Positions 35,588 through 46,978 of a stretch of 64,000 bases of DNA are shown here, one piece after another. The notes beneath the pieces were generated by a model, which did not search any database, had not been told where the DNA came from, and saw nothing but the letters and a program-made list of their open reading frames with translations. Both the position numbers and the translations under genes were made by a program. Source of the DNA: SZUA-35 sp964351995 (GTDB lineage: Bacteria > Actinomycetota > Acidimicrobiia > Acidimicrobiales > SZUA-35); assembly GCA_964351995.1 (NCBI GenBank), contig CAYGQE010000013.1, positions 45,893 through 109,892 of the forward strand. Reading direction: 5' to 3'. Every line of letters begins with the position of its first letter. Positions within the stretch are counted from its first letter, which is position 1.

Positions 35588-36136
35588 TCAGGGAGCGAGT
35601 CGGACGAACGAGAGCATGTCTTTCGCCACGCCGTCGACTCGTTCCCAGCTCTTGAGCAGCCCTTCGCGTGCAAAGCCAGCCGCCTCAGCGGTTCGGATCG
35701 ACGCCGTGTTCCACGGCTCGATGAAGAGCGACAGCCGGGAGAGGTCGAGATTGGCCAGCGCCCAATGGCTGAGCATGTCGGTTGCCCTCGCCGCCATGCC
35801 ACTTCCCCGGCTCGAGCCGGCGACCCAGTACCCGATCTCGGCTCGGCCCTTCGGCGCGTTGCGGAGCCACAGACCAATCTGGCCGACTGCGCAATCCGCC
35901 GTTTCGTCGTGGATCGCGAGCGACCAACCTTCGCCATCGAGGCGGCGGCCGAGTTGCCGCTCAATGAAGGCCGCGCCCGCATCGGGAGTGAAGGTCGACG
36001 GCACCGTGGTGAGCAACGGAATGAACGGGTCAGCCGAGGCTTCCTCGATCAACGCCAGATCGCCGATGGAGAAGGGCCGAAGTCGAATGCCTTGGCCGGC
36101 TACCTCGAGCTCAGGCAGCACTGCGTAGGTCGTCAT
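35588..36136 (-). CDS. GNAT family N-acetyltransferase
   Basis: 182 residues of the RimJ/RimL-like group. The acetyl-CoA binding region is GYWVAGSSRGSGMAARATDML (pyrophosphate loop R/Q-x-x-G-x-G/A), followed by LSLFIEPWNTASIRTAEAAGF, where the Asn and the AAGF segment are typical. The N-terminus reads IRLRPFSIGDLALIEEASAD. It transfers an acetyl group to an amine, either on a protein N-terminus or a small molecule. ATG 36136 is supported by a CAGGAT box six bases upstream. It converges on the DUF4214/M23 gene. Confidence 0.88.
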   Translation of the reverse strand: MTTYAVLPELEVAGQGIRLRPFSIGDLALIEEASADPFIPLLTTVPSTFTPDAGAAFIERQLGRRLDGEGWSLAIHDETADCAVGQIGLWLRNAPKGRAEIGYWVAGSSRGSGMAARATDMLSHWALANLDLSRLSLFIEPWNTASIRTAEAAGFAREGLLKSWERVDGVAKDMLSFVRLAP

Positions 36137-36276
36137 GGTTTGATCCTGGCAGACCTGGCCTCTGTCGGCGCTTGGATTCCACATGTCGACCACACCAGAA
36201 CCGGTCGATGTCGCCCGCTTTTCGCGTTCGACTCAGCCGCCGGCCGAATTCCTTCTGGCGGCACGTGCGGACGGCA

Positions 36277-36282
36277 TACGTT
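36277..36282 (+). promoter_or_regulatory. Leaderless -10 box TACGTT
   Basis: TACGTT lies seven bases before the ATG at 36290 of the PaiB-like gene. No ribosome site is visible. Confidence 0.55.
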
Positions 36283-36289
36283 GTGGCCC

Positions 36290-36907
36290 ATGTACACGCC
36301 TCCCCATTTTTCTGAATCTGACAACGCCGTGATCCTCGATCTCGTCAGATCCACGGGTTTCGGCCACCTCGTCTGCCACACCGATGCGGGCTTGGAGTCC
36401 ACCCCGCTTCCCTTCGTCGTGGACGACGAATTGCGGTCGGTCCGGGCTCATTTGGCGAAAGCAAACCCCATCTGGCGTTCGGCGTTGGGCCCAGCGCTCA
36501 TCATCGTGGCGGTCAGCAATGCGTACATCTCGCCAGGTTGGTACCCGTCAAAGGCCGAGCATGGCAGAGTGGTGCCGACGTGGAACTACGAAGTCGTCCA
36601 CGTGCATGGTCAGCTCACCGTTCACGACGACGAGACGTGGGTCGGCAAACAGATCGCAGAGCTCACCGATCACAACGAATCGGGACTCCCCCGTCGCTGG
36701 GCAGTCGATGATGCGCCGGTCGACTTCATCGAGAAGCAGCAGCGAGCGATCGTTGGTATCGAGATGGTCGTGGATCGGATCGAGGCGAAACGCAAACTCA
36801 GCCAGAATCGGTCCGAAGCTGATCGGATCGGAGTCATCACAGGCCTCAGCGCCCGACCCGGCGGGGCACATCGTGTGGCCGATGCGATGACCGGCGATCG
36901 TGCGTGA
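36290..36907 (+). CDS. PaiB-family FMN-binding negative transcriptional regulator
   Basis: 205 residues. All PaiB hallmarks are present: MYTPPHFSESD at the start, ESTPLPFVVDD, RAHLAKANPIWRS, AYISPGWYPSK, VPTWNYEVVHVHG and KLSQNRSEADRIGV. The fold is the split-barrel flavin-reductase type. In Bacillus, PaiB works with the acetyltransferase PaiA; here a GNAT gene is the divergent neighbour at 35588-36136, although it is RimJ-like rather than an obvious PaiA. Start ATG with -10 TACGTT. Confidence 0.92.
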   Translation: MYTPPHFSESDNAVILDLVRSTGFGHLVCHTDAGLESTPLPFVVDDELRSVRAHLAKANPIWRSALGPALIIVAVSNAYISPGWYPSKAEHGRVVPTWNYEVVHVHGQLTVHDDETWVGKQIAELTDHNESGLPRRWAVDDAPVDFIEKQQRAIVGIEMVVDRIEAKRKLSQNRSEADRIGVITGLSARPGGAHRVADAMTGDRA

Positions 36908-36997
36908 AACTCGACCCCGTTGCGGACGCCTGAGTCCAACGCCGAGGCGACATCGGCCTCCTTCATAGAGTTTCCAAACGAGTTGTATTGGTTGAGC

Positions 36998-37024
36998 TGA
37001 CAGATTGTCACAGGACGGTATGAC
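36998..37024 (+). promoter_or_regulatory. Promoter-like sequence with TGACA/TGTCA palindrome
   Basis: TGACA (36998-37002), GAT, TGTCA (37006-37010) form a palindrome that overlaps a -35-like CTGACA (36997-37002). TATGAC (37019-37024) follows after 16 bases as a possible -10. It would serve the small frame at 37050-37187. Confidence 0.35.
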
Positions 37025-37049
37025 GTGATCGAGTTTCGGCTTTTCTCGG

Positions 37050-37187
37050 ATGAAAACAGGAAGGGTTGCCGTGGTCGACGGTGAGCTTTCGCCCGACGAA
37101 CGACGGCAGGCAACTCGAGGTTCATGGCGACCGGTGCTACTACTCGGCGATCAAACTCCCATCGCCATGATCGACCACCGCCGATGA
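37050..37187 (+). CDS. Possible small protein of 45 residues
   Basis: An open frame from ATG 37050 (MKTGRVAVVDGELSPDERRQ) to TGA 37187 fills the space between PaiB and the convergent M3 peptidase, ending three bases before the latter. A promoter-like pair with a palindrome lies 26 bases upstream. No ribosome site is clear and I recognise no family. Besides this, the 36908-37190 interval shows nothing recognisable. It could be chance. Confidence 0.3.
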   Translation: MKTGRVAVVDGELSPDERRQATRGSWRPVLLLGDQTPIAMIDHRR

Positions 37188-37190
37188 CGC

Positions 37191-39005
37191 TCAGCGCTCG
37201 ATCATGCCCAACTCTGCAGCGAGGGCTTCGTACTGACCGATCCGGTCTCGGATGACATCGAGGCTGGCGGTCCAGAACCCCACGTCGGTGATGTCGAGGT
37301 CGAAGACGGCTCCCAGGTCCTCGGCGGTGTCCATGCCAGCCCGCGACAACAGATCGTCGTAGGTCAGCCGGAACGACTCAGGGTCTTCGCCGTACTTGGC
37401 GAAGAGCCCGAGGCCGAAGAGGTGGCCGAACGTGTACGGCCAGTTGTAGAAGTGCGAGCCGTAATAATGCCCCTTGAGGAGCCACATCCAAGGATGTGCC
37501 GTGGTCTGATCGATGCCGTCACCGTACGACGCGGCTTGCGCCGCATTCATCATCTCGCAGAGTTCTTCCACGCCGAGGGTGCGGCTCTGGCGGCGGGCGA
37601 ACACCTCGGTCTCGAACAAGACGCGAGACCTGATGTCGACGACCACTTGATTGGCACCACCGATGTCGGTGTCGAGCAGGGCGAGACGATCCTTGCCTTC
37701 CAGCTTGGACAGACCATGGTCGACCGTGAGCGTCTCGCAGAAGATGCTGGCCGTTTCGGCGAGCGCCATCGGCAGACGGCGCTGCAACGGCGTTCGGCCG
37801 GCCAGCGTGACGTTGTGATAGGCGTGCCCAAGCTCATGCGCGGTGGTCTGAGCGGAAGCGACCGAACCAGACCAATTCAGCAGCACCAGCGAACGGTCAT
37901 CGACGAAGGACATACAGAAAGCCCCGCCGACCTTGCCGTCTTGGGGCGGGGCGTCGATCCACTGTTCGTCGAGAGCTCGTCGCACCAGCCCGCCGAGATC
38001 GCCGCCGTAGGACCCGAACGCAGCATCGACGATGTCAATGCCGTCGTCCCACGAGACCTTGGCGTCGATGCCAGGCAGTGGGGCGATCAAATTCCACCAT
38101 GCGAGCCCCCCGCCGTCTCGGGGTTCGTGCATCTCGGCCTTGATCCGCATCCAGCGCCGGAAGTCGGGTAGCGCCGAACTCACGGCGGAGTTGAGCGCTT
38201 CGTAGGTGGGCCGGCTGACGCTGTTCGCGAAGAGGGACGCAGCGAGGGGACTGTCCCAGTTGCGTCGGCGATTGATGGAGTTCGCATCGCCCTTGATGGC
38301 GTTCAGCGCTGCTGCGACGGGCGTGGAGATCGTGCTCCATGCCGCCAGTTCTGCATCGTGGGCGGCGCGGCGTGTGCTCTCGTCTGGGTCGGTGGCCAGG
38401 CCGCGCACCGTGTTGATCGGCGTCGATTCGCCGCCGAGTTGGGCGCTGAGCTGAGACGTGAGATCGGAATGGAGGCGGGCCCAGGCTCCAGCGCCTGTGG
38501 TGGAGAGCTCGGAGTAGAGACCCTCTTCGACTTCGGTCATCTGATGCTCGGTGCGTTCCGCCAGCCGAAGCAGTGGCCCACGGTGCTCGGCAGCTTCGAC
38601 GCTGAGTTCGCCCAGGGCGTCGACACCGAGAGCGCCGACCCACTCGGCCAAGCGAGCAAGGAGTGGCCCGACCTTGGCATCGAGCTCCCTGAGCGACCCG
38701 AGAAGAGCCTGGGCCTGCTGGTTTCGCGTGTTGGTGGCCACCGATGCGTAGACGTACGCCTGGAGGTTGCTGAGCTCACCCATCACGTCGTTGAGCTGTC
38801 TCAGCGCGCGATCAGCGGCTTCTCCGTCAGCTTCGGTTGGCGTCCGCGATTCGGTCAGTCGGATGTCGAGTTCGTCGTACGTAGCAAGCAACCGGTCGAC
38901 GTCGGCCCCGATCTGTTCACGTGCGCTGACGAAGCTTTGCGAGTCGAGTGTTGCGTGAACGTCAGCAACGCTCCAGCGTGGGAGTGCATCTTCGGTGAGG
39001 GCCAT
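37191..39005 (-). CDS. M3 family oligoendopeptidase (PepF-like)
   Basis: 604 residues, normal for M3B peptidases that trim oligopeptides in the cytoplasm. The zinc motif is HELGHAYH (His390, Glu391, His394), with the third ligand expected in ALAETASIFCETL. LLKGHYYGSHFYNWPYTFGHLFG near the end is the characteristic substrate-binding tyrosine region. TAGCCT lies six bases before the ATG at 39005. No signal peptide. It is divergent from the HtrA-like protease. Confidence 0.92.
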   Translation of the reverse strand: MALTEDALPRWSVADVHATLDSQSFVSAREQIGADVDRLLATYDELDIRLTESRTPTEADGEAADRALRQLNDVMGELSNLQAYVYASVATNTRNQQAQALLGSLRELDAKVGPLLARLAEWVGALGVDALGELSVEAAEHRGPLLRLAERTEHQMTEVEEGLYSELSTTGAGAWARLHSDLTSQLSAQLGGESTPINTVRGLATDPDESTRRAAHDAELAAWSTISTPVAAALNAIKGDANSINRRRNWDSPLAASLFANSVSRPTYEALNSAVSSALPDFRRWMRIKAEMHEPRDGGGLAWWNLIAPLPGIDAKVSWDDGIDIVDAAFGSYGGDLGGLVRRALDEQWIDAPPQDGKVGGAFCMSFVDDRSLVLLNWSGSVASAQTTAHELGHAYHNVTLAGRTPLQRRLPMALAETASIFCETLTVDHGLSKLEGKDRLALLDTDIGGANQVVVDIRSRVLFETEVFARRQSRTLGVEELCEMMNAAQAASYGDGIDQTTAHPWMWLLKGHYYGSHFYNWPYTFGHLFGLGLFAKYGEDPESFRLTYDDLLSRAGMDTAEDLGAVFDLDITDVGFWTASLDVIRDRIGQYEALAAELGMIER

Positions 39006-39011
39006 CGGCGC

Positions 39012-39102
39012 AGGCTATTGGATCTGCTGGAACTGCTGCTGGATCGGTGGCTCCTTTATGCCAGCCTTCTTTACCGGGCCTTTTCGGCCGGTACCTCATC
39101 GT
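39012..39102. promoter_or_regulatory. Divergent leaderless promoters (TAGCCT minus, CATCGT plus)
   Basis: TAGCCT on the minus strand (39012-39017) is six bases before the ATG at 39005. CATCGT on the plus strand (39097-39102) is seven bases before the ATG at 39110. Confidence 0.5.
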
Positions 39103-39109
39103 GGGGCCC

Positions 39110-40420
39110 ATGTTCGACGCACCGTCATCGCCCCCTGATCTTCCCTCCAGGTCTGGTCCTCCGTTGTTCGGTGCGTCGAACCCTCCTCCCACGGTCGCTC
39201 CGCCGACGGACCCCCGCCCGGGGTTCTCCTCCGTCGGCGGCAGCCGGCCCCGGCCTGGTTCGGTTCCGCCCACCGAGCCAGCGTCGGGGCCACGTATTGG
39301 ACTCGGTCCAAACCGGAGTTTGGCTTCGCCAAACGTCCAGAGTCTGAACGCTGGGACCGACGTGGCATCCAGACCACGCAGCCGAACGCTGCTGGCGTTC
39401 ATGGCCGGGGCCACGATGGCAGCGGGCAGCTTCGGTCTCGGGGCGGCCCTCACCAACAGCGACGACGCTCCACCCCAGGTGGCGATCGCCGAACCCACTC
39501 CGGTGAGTGGTTCGCTTTCGGAGAGCAGCAGTGAAACGATTCCGGTGCCCCCAGCTCCGGCCAGCACCGACCCAGTCGCCGTGGTGGCAGCAGCACTGGC
39601 GCCGTCGGTTCTGCAAGTCGAGACCGATGCTGGTCTCGGCTCCGGCGTGGTGTACGCCGACGGCTTGATCCTCACCAACAATCACGTGATCGAGAACGCC
39701 AGCGAGATTCGGGTTCGGACATCCGACGGCCTCACGTTCGACGCTGAACTCCTTGGTGCCGATCCTCGCAACGACATCGCCGTCCTGTCAGTCGGGCCCG
39801 CTTCCGGACTTCCGGTTGCTGCGCTCGCTACCAATAGCAACCTCGATGTTGGCCAGATCGCGGTCGCCATCGGCAGTCCCTTCCAGCTGTCACAAACCGT
39901 GACCGCTGGCATCGTGTCCGCGGTCAACCGGCCCGTCGCCAATCAGGTGGGTGGGTTCAACGCCATGATCCAGACGGATGCGCCGATCAACCCCGGCAAC
40001 TCCGGCGGCGCATTGGCGGACGGTTCCGGTCGAGTGATCGGTATCAACACCTCGATCCGGACCGATGGAACGTCGAACGGAAACCTGGGTATCGGCTTTG
40101 CTGTGCCCATCGACACCGCCATTGGTGTGGCGAACCGGATCACCGGTGGGGCCTCGCTCGACGCCGGCGTTCTCGGAGTGGCGAGCGCCAGCGAACCGGA
40201 CAATCAAGTTGGTGTGGTCATTGGCGACGTCGTCGATGGCGGAGCCGCCGCCGAGGCCGGACTGGTCAGCGGAGATCGTGTGATCTCGATCGACGGCGCC
40301 CCGGTCACCAACTTCGGCGAGGTCGTCGGCCTGGTGCAGAGCAAGTTCACCGGTGAGACCATCGACATCGACATCGTCCGAGGGGGCGCAACGCTCACCC
40401 TCACCGCCATCCTCGACTGA
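39110..40420 (+). CDS. HtrA/DegP-like trypsin-fold serine protease with PDZ domain
   Basis: 436 residues. A proline-rich cytoplasmic N-terminus (about 1-85) precedes one transmembrane helix (LLAFMAGATMAAGSFGLGAAL). The protease domain then carries the triad His192 (TNNHVIE), Asp222 (RNDIAVL) and Ser298 (NPGNSGG). A C-terminal PDZ domain (from about 350) contains GAAAEAGLVSGDRVISIDG. It is a membrane-anchored envelope quality-control protease of the kind common in actinobacteria. The start ATG 39110 fits a CATCGT box; the frame to 39047 is less likely. Confidence 0.92.
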   Translation: MFDAPSSPPDLPSRSGPPLFGASNPPPTVAPPTDPRPGFSSVGGSRPRPGSVPPTEPASGPRIGLGPNRSLASPNVQSLNAGTDVASRPRSRTLLAFMAGATMAAGSFGLGAALTNSDDAPPQVAIAEPTPVSGSLSESSSETIPVPPAPASTDPVAVVAAALAPSVLQVETDAGLGSGVVYADGLILTNNHVIENASEIRVRTSDGLTFDAELLGADPRNDIAVLSVGPASGLPVAALATNSNLDVGQIAVAIGSPFQLSQTVTAGIVSAVNRPVANQVGGFNAMIQTDAPINPGNSGGALADGSGRVIGINTSIRTDGTSNGNLGIGFAVPIDTAIGVANRITGGASLDAGVLGVASASEPDNQVGVVIGDVVDGGAAAEAGLVSGDRVISIDGAPVTNFGEVVGLVQSKFTGETIDIDIVRGGATLTLTAILD

Positions 40421-40525
40421 CCCCCACCCTCAATTCACGCCCGTCCTCAACTCACCGCTCTACCTCGCGTTCTGGTGGGCCTGGGCAACGTTTCTGGGAA
40501 TTCTGGGTACCGGATGAGGCGCTGG

Positions 40526-41773
40526 TCAGGGGAGGTCGCTGGTGAGGGCGACGTTGTCCGATGGAACTGGCACTTGCGTGACGTCGAGATGCAAGCGGCC
40601 GCCGGTTGCGGTGTACGGATGCGCAGCGATGACGTCAAGATCAAGCTCGACGCCGAGTCCTGGCTCGCTCGGGCGCAGCATGTAGCCGTCCTCCCAAGCA
40701 AGTGGCTTCTTGACGACGGCGTCGTGGAACGCGGTCTGGATGGTCTCGAGCATCAAGAAGTTGGGACACGAAAAACCCAGCTGCGCAGCAGCGGCATGCG
40801 CCACCGGTCCGCAGTAGATGTGCGGTGCGAGATGGGCGTTGTACGTCTCGGCGATCGCAGCGATTTTCTTGGTCTCCCAGATGCCACCGCTGCGGCCGAC
40901 GTTCGGCTGCACGATGCGAACGCCAGCATCGAGCGCTGCTTTGAACTCGATACGGGTCGTGAGGCGTTCGCCGGTGGCGACCGGGATCGAGGTCGACCGG
41001 GCGATTTCACCGAGCCCCGCCATCTGGTCCGGCGGGCAAGGCTCTTCGTACCAGAGCGGGTCGTATCGCTCGAGCCGACGGGCCAGTCGCCGAGCTGACG
41101 AGGTGGCCATCTGGCCGTGGGTGCCGAACAGAATGTCGGCCCGATCACCCACCGCTTCCCGGATCGCTCGAACATTTGCTTCGCTGCGTTCCAGCTCCAG
41201 CAACGACAGTTCGCGGCCACCCTGGATCGTGTACGGGCCGGTCGGATCCTGCTTCACGGCGGTGAAACCCTGCTCGACGTAGCGCAATGCCCGTGCTGCT
41301 GCCGCCTCGGGCTCGTGATACGGATCGGGCTCGTCAGCTTCCGGCGGCCCCTCGCCGAGCGGACGGTGGGCACTTGCCGGGTAGAGGTAGGTGTAGGTGC
41401 GCAGCCGATCGTGGAAGGCGCCGCCGATCAGCTGGTGCACCGGCTTGCCGGCCGCTTTGCCGAGAATGTCCCACACCGCCATTTCGATGCCGCTGAACAC
41501 ACTCATCACCGTCGGATCTGGTCGCTGCGTGAACCCGGCGGAGTAGACCCGGCGGTACATCGTTTCGAGAGCGTGGGGATCTGACCCGGCGATGTACCGG
41601 TCGAACATGTCGGTGACCATGGACGCGGCGACGTCAGCCGAGAACGGAATGCCGTAGCACTCGCCCACGCCGGTGATCCCGTCGTCGGTGGTCACCTGCA
41701 CCAGCACCCAGAACGAACCACCGATCCCCGTTGGGGGAACGGTCACGAACGTCTCGATCTCTGCCAGCTGCAC
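40526..41773 (-). CDS. Mandelate racemase/muconate lactonizing enzyme family (enolase superfamily)
   Basis: 415 residues. The N-terminal capping domain includes VGECYGIPFSADVAASMV. The barrel follows with AVKQDPTGPY (catalytic Lys region), ADILFGTHGQMATSSA, YEEPCPPDQM, the metal ligand region ATGERLTTRIEF, and HIYCGPVAHAAAAQ. This pattern is close to the sugar-acid dehydratases and the galactonate-dehydratase-like group, with a His in FGTHGQ replacing a metal-ligand position of some subgroups. It likely abstracts the alpha-proton of a carboxylate. Substrate unknown. GTG 41773 is supported by TACCTT seven bases upstream. Confidence 0.88.
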   Translation of the reverse strand: MQLAEIETFVTVPPTGIGGSFWVLVQVTTDDGITGVGECYGIPFSADVAASMVTDMFDRYIAGSDPHALETMYRRVYSAGFTQRPDPTVMSVFSGIEMAVWDILGKAAGKPVHQLIGGAFHDRLRTYTYLYPASAHRPLGEGPPEADEPDPYHEPEAAAARALRYVEQGFTAVKQDPTGPYTIQGGRELSLLELERSEANVRAIREAVGDRADILFGTHGQMATSSARRLARRLERYDPLWYEEPCPPDQMAGLGEIARSTSIPVATGERLTTRIEFKAALDAGVRIVQPNVGRSGGIWETKKIAAIAETYNAHLAPHIYCGPVAHAAAAQLGFSCPNFLMLETIQTAFHDAVVKKPLAWEDGYMLRPSEPGLGVELDLDVIAAHPYTATGGRLHLDVTQVPVPSDNVALTSDLP

Positions 41774-41780
41774 GAGCGGC

Positions 41781-41820
41781 AAGGTAGCACCCGAAGAACC
41801 ACCGCCCGCGTTGGTAAGGT
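41781..41820. promoter_or_regulatory. Divergent promoter boxes (TACCTT minus, TAAGGT plus)
   Basis: TACCTT (minus, 41781-41786) lies seven bases before the GTG at 41773. TAAGGT (plus, 41815-41820) is a possible -10 for the isocitrate dehydrogenase gene, leaving a leader of about 60 bases before the ATG at 41888. Confidence 0.45.
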
Positions 41821-41887
41821 CGGGCATCCGAGTGCGAGCTCTGGCGAGCTCACTCGTCTCACCCATCTGGAAAACACGGAAGACTCA

Positions 41888-44134
<2,247 letters not shown>

Positions 44135-44150
44135 TCGACGCCAGCAGCGC

Positions 44151-44585
44151 ATGACAGGCCACATGAGCGAAATCCTGGCCAGCGAGCGCCAGGATCTCGC
44201 CGCCCACATCGAACGGATCGAGACCGAGGGCCGTGCCAACGGCTCGGCCTCGATCTCGTTCGGCAAGCGCATTGGTGACGGCACCGCAGTTGCGGTCGAG
44301 CGATTGAACGAACTCGCAATCCTCGAGCGGTTGACCAAGCAGCACCGCAGTGTCGTTCGGGCCGAGGAAAAGGTCGTCGAGAACACCTACGGAATCTGCG
44401 ACGGGTGCGACGATGCCATCAGCTTCGATCGTCTCGACGCGCTCCCGTGGGCCATTCATTGCTTGATCTGCGCAGACCTCGAAGTTGTGCCCGGAGAGGA
44501 TGCTGTGACTCCGGGCATGCCCAAGGCCGATGGACCGCGATCGGCCACCGCCGACACGTCGTCCCCGTGGGACGTTCTGGGATGA
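44151..44585 (+). CDS. TraR/DksA-type zinc finger protein
   Basis: 144 residues. An N-terminal coiled coil (about 5-75, EILASERQDLAAHIERIETE) is followed by a C4 zinc finger, CDGCDDAISFDRLDALPWAIHCLIC, in two CxxC pairs 17 residues apart. This is the layout of DksA/TraR proteins that enter the secondary channel of RNA polymerase. The coiled-coil tip acidic residues needed for DksA activity cannot be verified by eye. ATG 44151 or 44163 is the start; neither has a clear promoter, so it may be cotranscribed with icd, 16 bases upstream. Confidence 0.82.
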   Translation: MTGHMSEILASERQDLAAHIERIETEGRANGSASISFGKRIGDGTAVAVERLNELAILERLTKQHRSVVRAEEKVVENTYGICDGCDDAISFDRLDALPWAIHCLICADLEVVPGEDAVTPGMPKADGPRSATADTSSPWDVLG

Positions 44586-44597
44586 ATACCCGATGAA

Positions 44598-44615
44598 CTC
44601 ACGTCCAGTCGTGAG
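44598..44615 (+). terminator. Weak terminator-like hairpin after the DksA-like gene
   Basis: CTCACG (44598-44603) and CGTGAG (44610-44615) form a six-base stem around TCCAGT, followed within a few bases by GATTCTTT. It lies 12 bases after the stop. Confidence 0.4.
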
Positions 44616-44700
44616 CGTTCGATTCTTTGATGTGTTCACTTCTCTGAAGCCGAGACGCGACTGAGGCCACCCGCATGCTGAGTAACAATGAGGAATTCCC

Positions 44701-46308
44701 ATGGACATCGCACTGATTCTCGTGGCGTTCGGTTGTGGCTTCGCTGCCACGCTCATTCGGCTTCCGCCGCTCGTCGGCTATCTGATCGCCGGGTTCGTTC
44801 TGCACGCATTCGACTTCGAAGTCACTCCCGAGATCGAGACTGTGGCCGACATCGGTGTGCTGCTCTTGCTGTTTGGCATCGGGCTGAAACTCAAGATCAG
44901 CACCCTGGCGAGACCCGTCGTGTGGGCCGGAGCCACCATCCATATGGCACTCACGATCGCTGTGATCGGAGCGCTGGTCTTCATTCTCGGCGTGGCCGGA
45001 CTGCCCTTGGTGTCCGGGCTTTCGCTCGAACAGGCGGCGCTGGTCGGCTTCGCTTTTTCCTTTTCGAGCACGGTCTTTGCCGTCAAGGCGTTGGAGGAGC
45101 GGAACGAGTCATCCTCGCTCCAAGGAAAGATCGCCATCGGCATCCTCGTGGTGCAGGACATCTTCGCCGTGGTCTTCTTGACGCTGATGGTCGACAAGCC
45201 GCCATCGATCTGGGCCATTCCCGTTGTCATTGCTGTGATCGCCGCCCGCCCTCTCTACGGCTTCATGCTCGACCGCACCGGTCGGGGCGAGTTGCTCATG
45301 CTGCTCGGCCTGGTGCTTGCCGTGGGAATCGGTGCAGAATCGTTCAGCCAGGTGGGCCTCAAGCCCGACCTCGGTGCGTTGATCATCGGTCTCCTGCTTG
45401 CCAACCATCCACGAGCTGGAGAATTGGCAACCACGCTGCTCGACTTCAAAGACATCCTGCTCATTGGCTTCTTCTTGACCATCGGGCTGGGAGGGGCTCC
45501 CGATCTCGCTGCCGTCGGTGTGGCAGTCATCGTGATGCTGGTATTGCCTGCGAAGACAGCGGCTTTCATCTGGGTCGTGGCTCGCTTTGGGTTCCGAGTT
45601 CGAACTTCTTGGCACACCGCCATCACGCTGGCGACGTACAGCGAGTTCGGTTTGATCGTGGCAGTCATCGGTGTCGAACGAGGCATGCTGGACCAGCAGT
45701 GGACCAGTGCCATCGCCGTGGCCATCGCCCTGTCCTTCGTCGCTGCAGCGCCGCTCAGTGCGGCTCGCTACGCCGTCTACGATCGCCTGTCCGATCGTTT
45801 GATGGGCCTCGAGAGTGACAACGTCCAACCCGAAGACCGGCTGATCGACCCGCAGCACGCCAGCGTCATGGTCTTTGGTATGGGACGAATTGGTACCGGC
45901 GCCTACGACGAGTTGGTGATCCGCCGAGGCGACGTCGTGCTCGGTGTCGACCGCACCGAGAGCAGCGTCGATGAGCAAGCAGCACTCGGTCGGAAGGTCG
46001 TTCGAGGTGACGCCCTCGACACCGAGTTCTGGGGCCGATTGCAGCTGGACCGCAAGATCAAGCTGATCGTGCTCGCCATGAGCGATCACAAAGCCAACCT
46101 CGAAGCAGTGCAGCGAGTCAGACAGTTCCTCCCCGATGCTCGAATCGCCGCCACTGCGTCGTACGCCGATGATGTGGTCGAGCTGGAGCTCGCCGGTGTC
46201 AGCGTTGCCCGCAACCTCTACGGCGAGGCTGGGCAGGGTCTCGCAGACGATGCGTGTGACTTGCTGGCCACGATCGAGGCGTCGTCCTCCGACGACGGCC
46301 CTGCCTGA
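44701..46308 (+). CDS. CPA2-family cation/proton antiporter with RCK domain (KefB/C-like)
   Basis: 535 residues. About twelve hydrophobic segments (1-375) form the antiporter, with PPLVGYLIAGF and the FSFSSTVFAVKAL helix break typical of CPA2. The C-terminal cytosolic RCK/TrkA-N domain has the dinucleotide motif VMVFGMGRIGTGAYD. It probably exchanges K+ or Na+ for protons and is gated by NAD(H) or another ligand. AGGA lies about eight bases before the ATG at 44701. No ancillary KefF/G gene is nearby. Confidence 0.9.
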   Translation: MDIALILVAFGCGFAATLIRLPPLVGYLIAGFVLHAFDFEVTPEIETVADIGVLLLLFGIGLKLKISTLARPVVWAGATIHMALTIAVIGALVFILGVAGLPLVSGLSLEQAALVGFAFSFSSTVFAVKALEERNESSSLQGKIAIGILVVQDIFAVVFLTLMVDKPPSIWAIPVVIAVIAARPLYGFMLDRTGRGELLMLLGLVLAVGIGAESFSQVGLKPDLGALIIGLLLANHPRAGELATTLLDFKDILLIGFFLTIGLGGAPDLAAVGVAVIVMLVLPAKTAAFIWVVARFGFRVRTSWHTAITLATYSEFGLIVAVIGVERGMLDQQWTSAIAVAIALSFVAAAPLSAARYAVYDRLSDRLMGLESDNVQPEDRLIDPQHASVMVFGMGRIGTGAYDELVIRRGDVVLGVDRTESSVDEQAALGRKVVRGDALDTEFWGRLQLDRKIKLIVLAMSDHKANLEAVQRVRQFLPDARIAATASYADDVVELELAGVSVARNLYGEAGQGLADDACDLLATIEASSSDDGPA

Positions 46309-46343
46309 CATTCAAGCCGGCAACGATTCCGGACGACAATTTG

Positions 46344-46850
46344 ATGATGGCAGCAAACAGTTCCATTCCGGCCGTCACCACCGATGTCTTGTCGAAACTC
46401 GAGCGTCATGTCGATGGTCGCCCGGTGCTGTACGGAACCAGGTTCGCCAGACAAGACAACGAGCAGGGCCGGACCACGACATTGGTTCGACTGGCGAACG
46501 AGATCCCCAGCGAGGGTTGGTTGATCGTGACCCCGGTCGGGCTGCATCTATTCAAGAAGACCGTCTTGGGTGGACCGGGGAAAGAACTCGTCACGCTCAC
46601 AAACGACGTGATCGCCGGTGTCGGCGTGCTACACGCCAGGAAGCTGACTCGGACACAGATCACCATCACGCTGGCCGATCAGTCGCTCGCAACGATCCAC
46701 GTTCGGACGGTCGAAACCTATCCGGCGCTCTCGCCGTGGATCCGGGGTGCCACCGGAAGCCCGGCCGCTGACAGCGGTCTCGGCGAGCGACTTCCGACGG
46801 TACCGGACGCACCAGCGTTCGTTCCTGACGAGCTGAGCGGCCTGCTCTAG
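46344..46850 (+). CDS. Hypothetical protein
   Basis: 168 residues, soluble, no signal peptide. It has a beta-rich middle (GWLIVTPVGLHLFKKTVLGG, then ELVTLTNDVIAGVGVLHARK, TRTQITITLADQSLATIHV) that could fold like a PH or GRAM domain, in which strand pairs are followed by a helix; this is only a shape-based guess. The C-terminus is proline-rich. Start codons ATG 46344 and ATG 46347 are adjacent and cannot be told apart. It follows the antiporter by about 35 bases and may be cotranscribed. Confidence 0.65.
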   Translation: MMAANSSIPAVTTDVLSKLERHVDGRPVLYGTRFARQDNEQGRTTTLVRLANEIPSEGWLIVTPVGLHLFKKTVLGGPGKELVTLTNDVIAGVGVLHARKLTRTQITITLADQSLATIHVRTVETYPALSPWIRGATGSPAADSGLGERLPTVPDAPAFVPDELSGLL

Positions 46851-46887
46851 GGCCCGCTCCCGCCCAGCGAGGCCCGGTCGCAAAACG

Positions 46888-46919
46888 GGTGCAGCCTCGA
46901 CCGAGGTCGAGGCTGCACC
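46888..46919. terminator. Bidirectional terminator between the hypothetical gene and HU
   Basis: GGTGCAGCCTCGACC (46888-46902) and its exact reverse complement (46905-46919) are separated by GA. Read on the minus strand, the hairpin is followed by CGTTTTGC, so it is a classic terminator for the HU gene. It also ends the convergent plus-strand transcript. Confidence 0.8.
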
Positions 46920-46978
46920 GCAGTACTGATGGGTCCGAGCCTCACGGCTCGCACCGAGGCGTCGAATGACGCCAGAGA

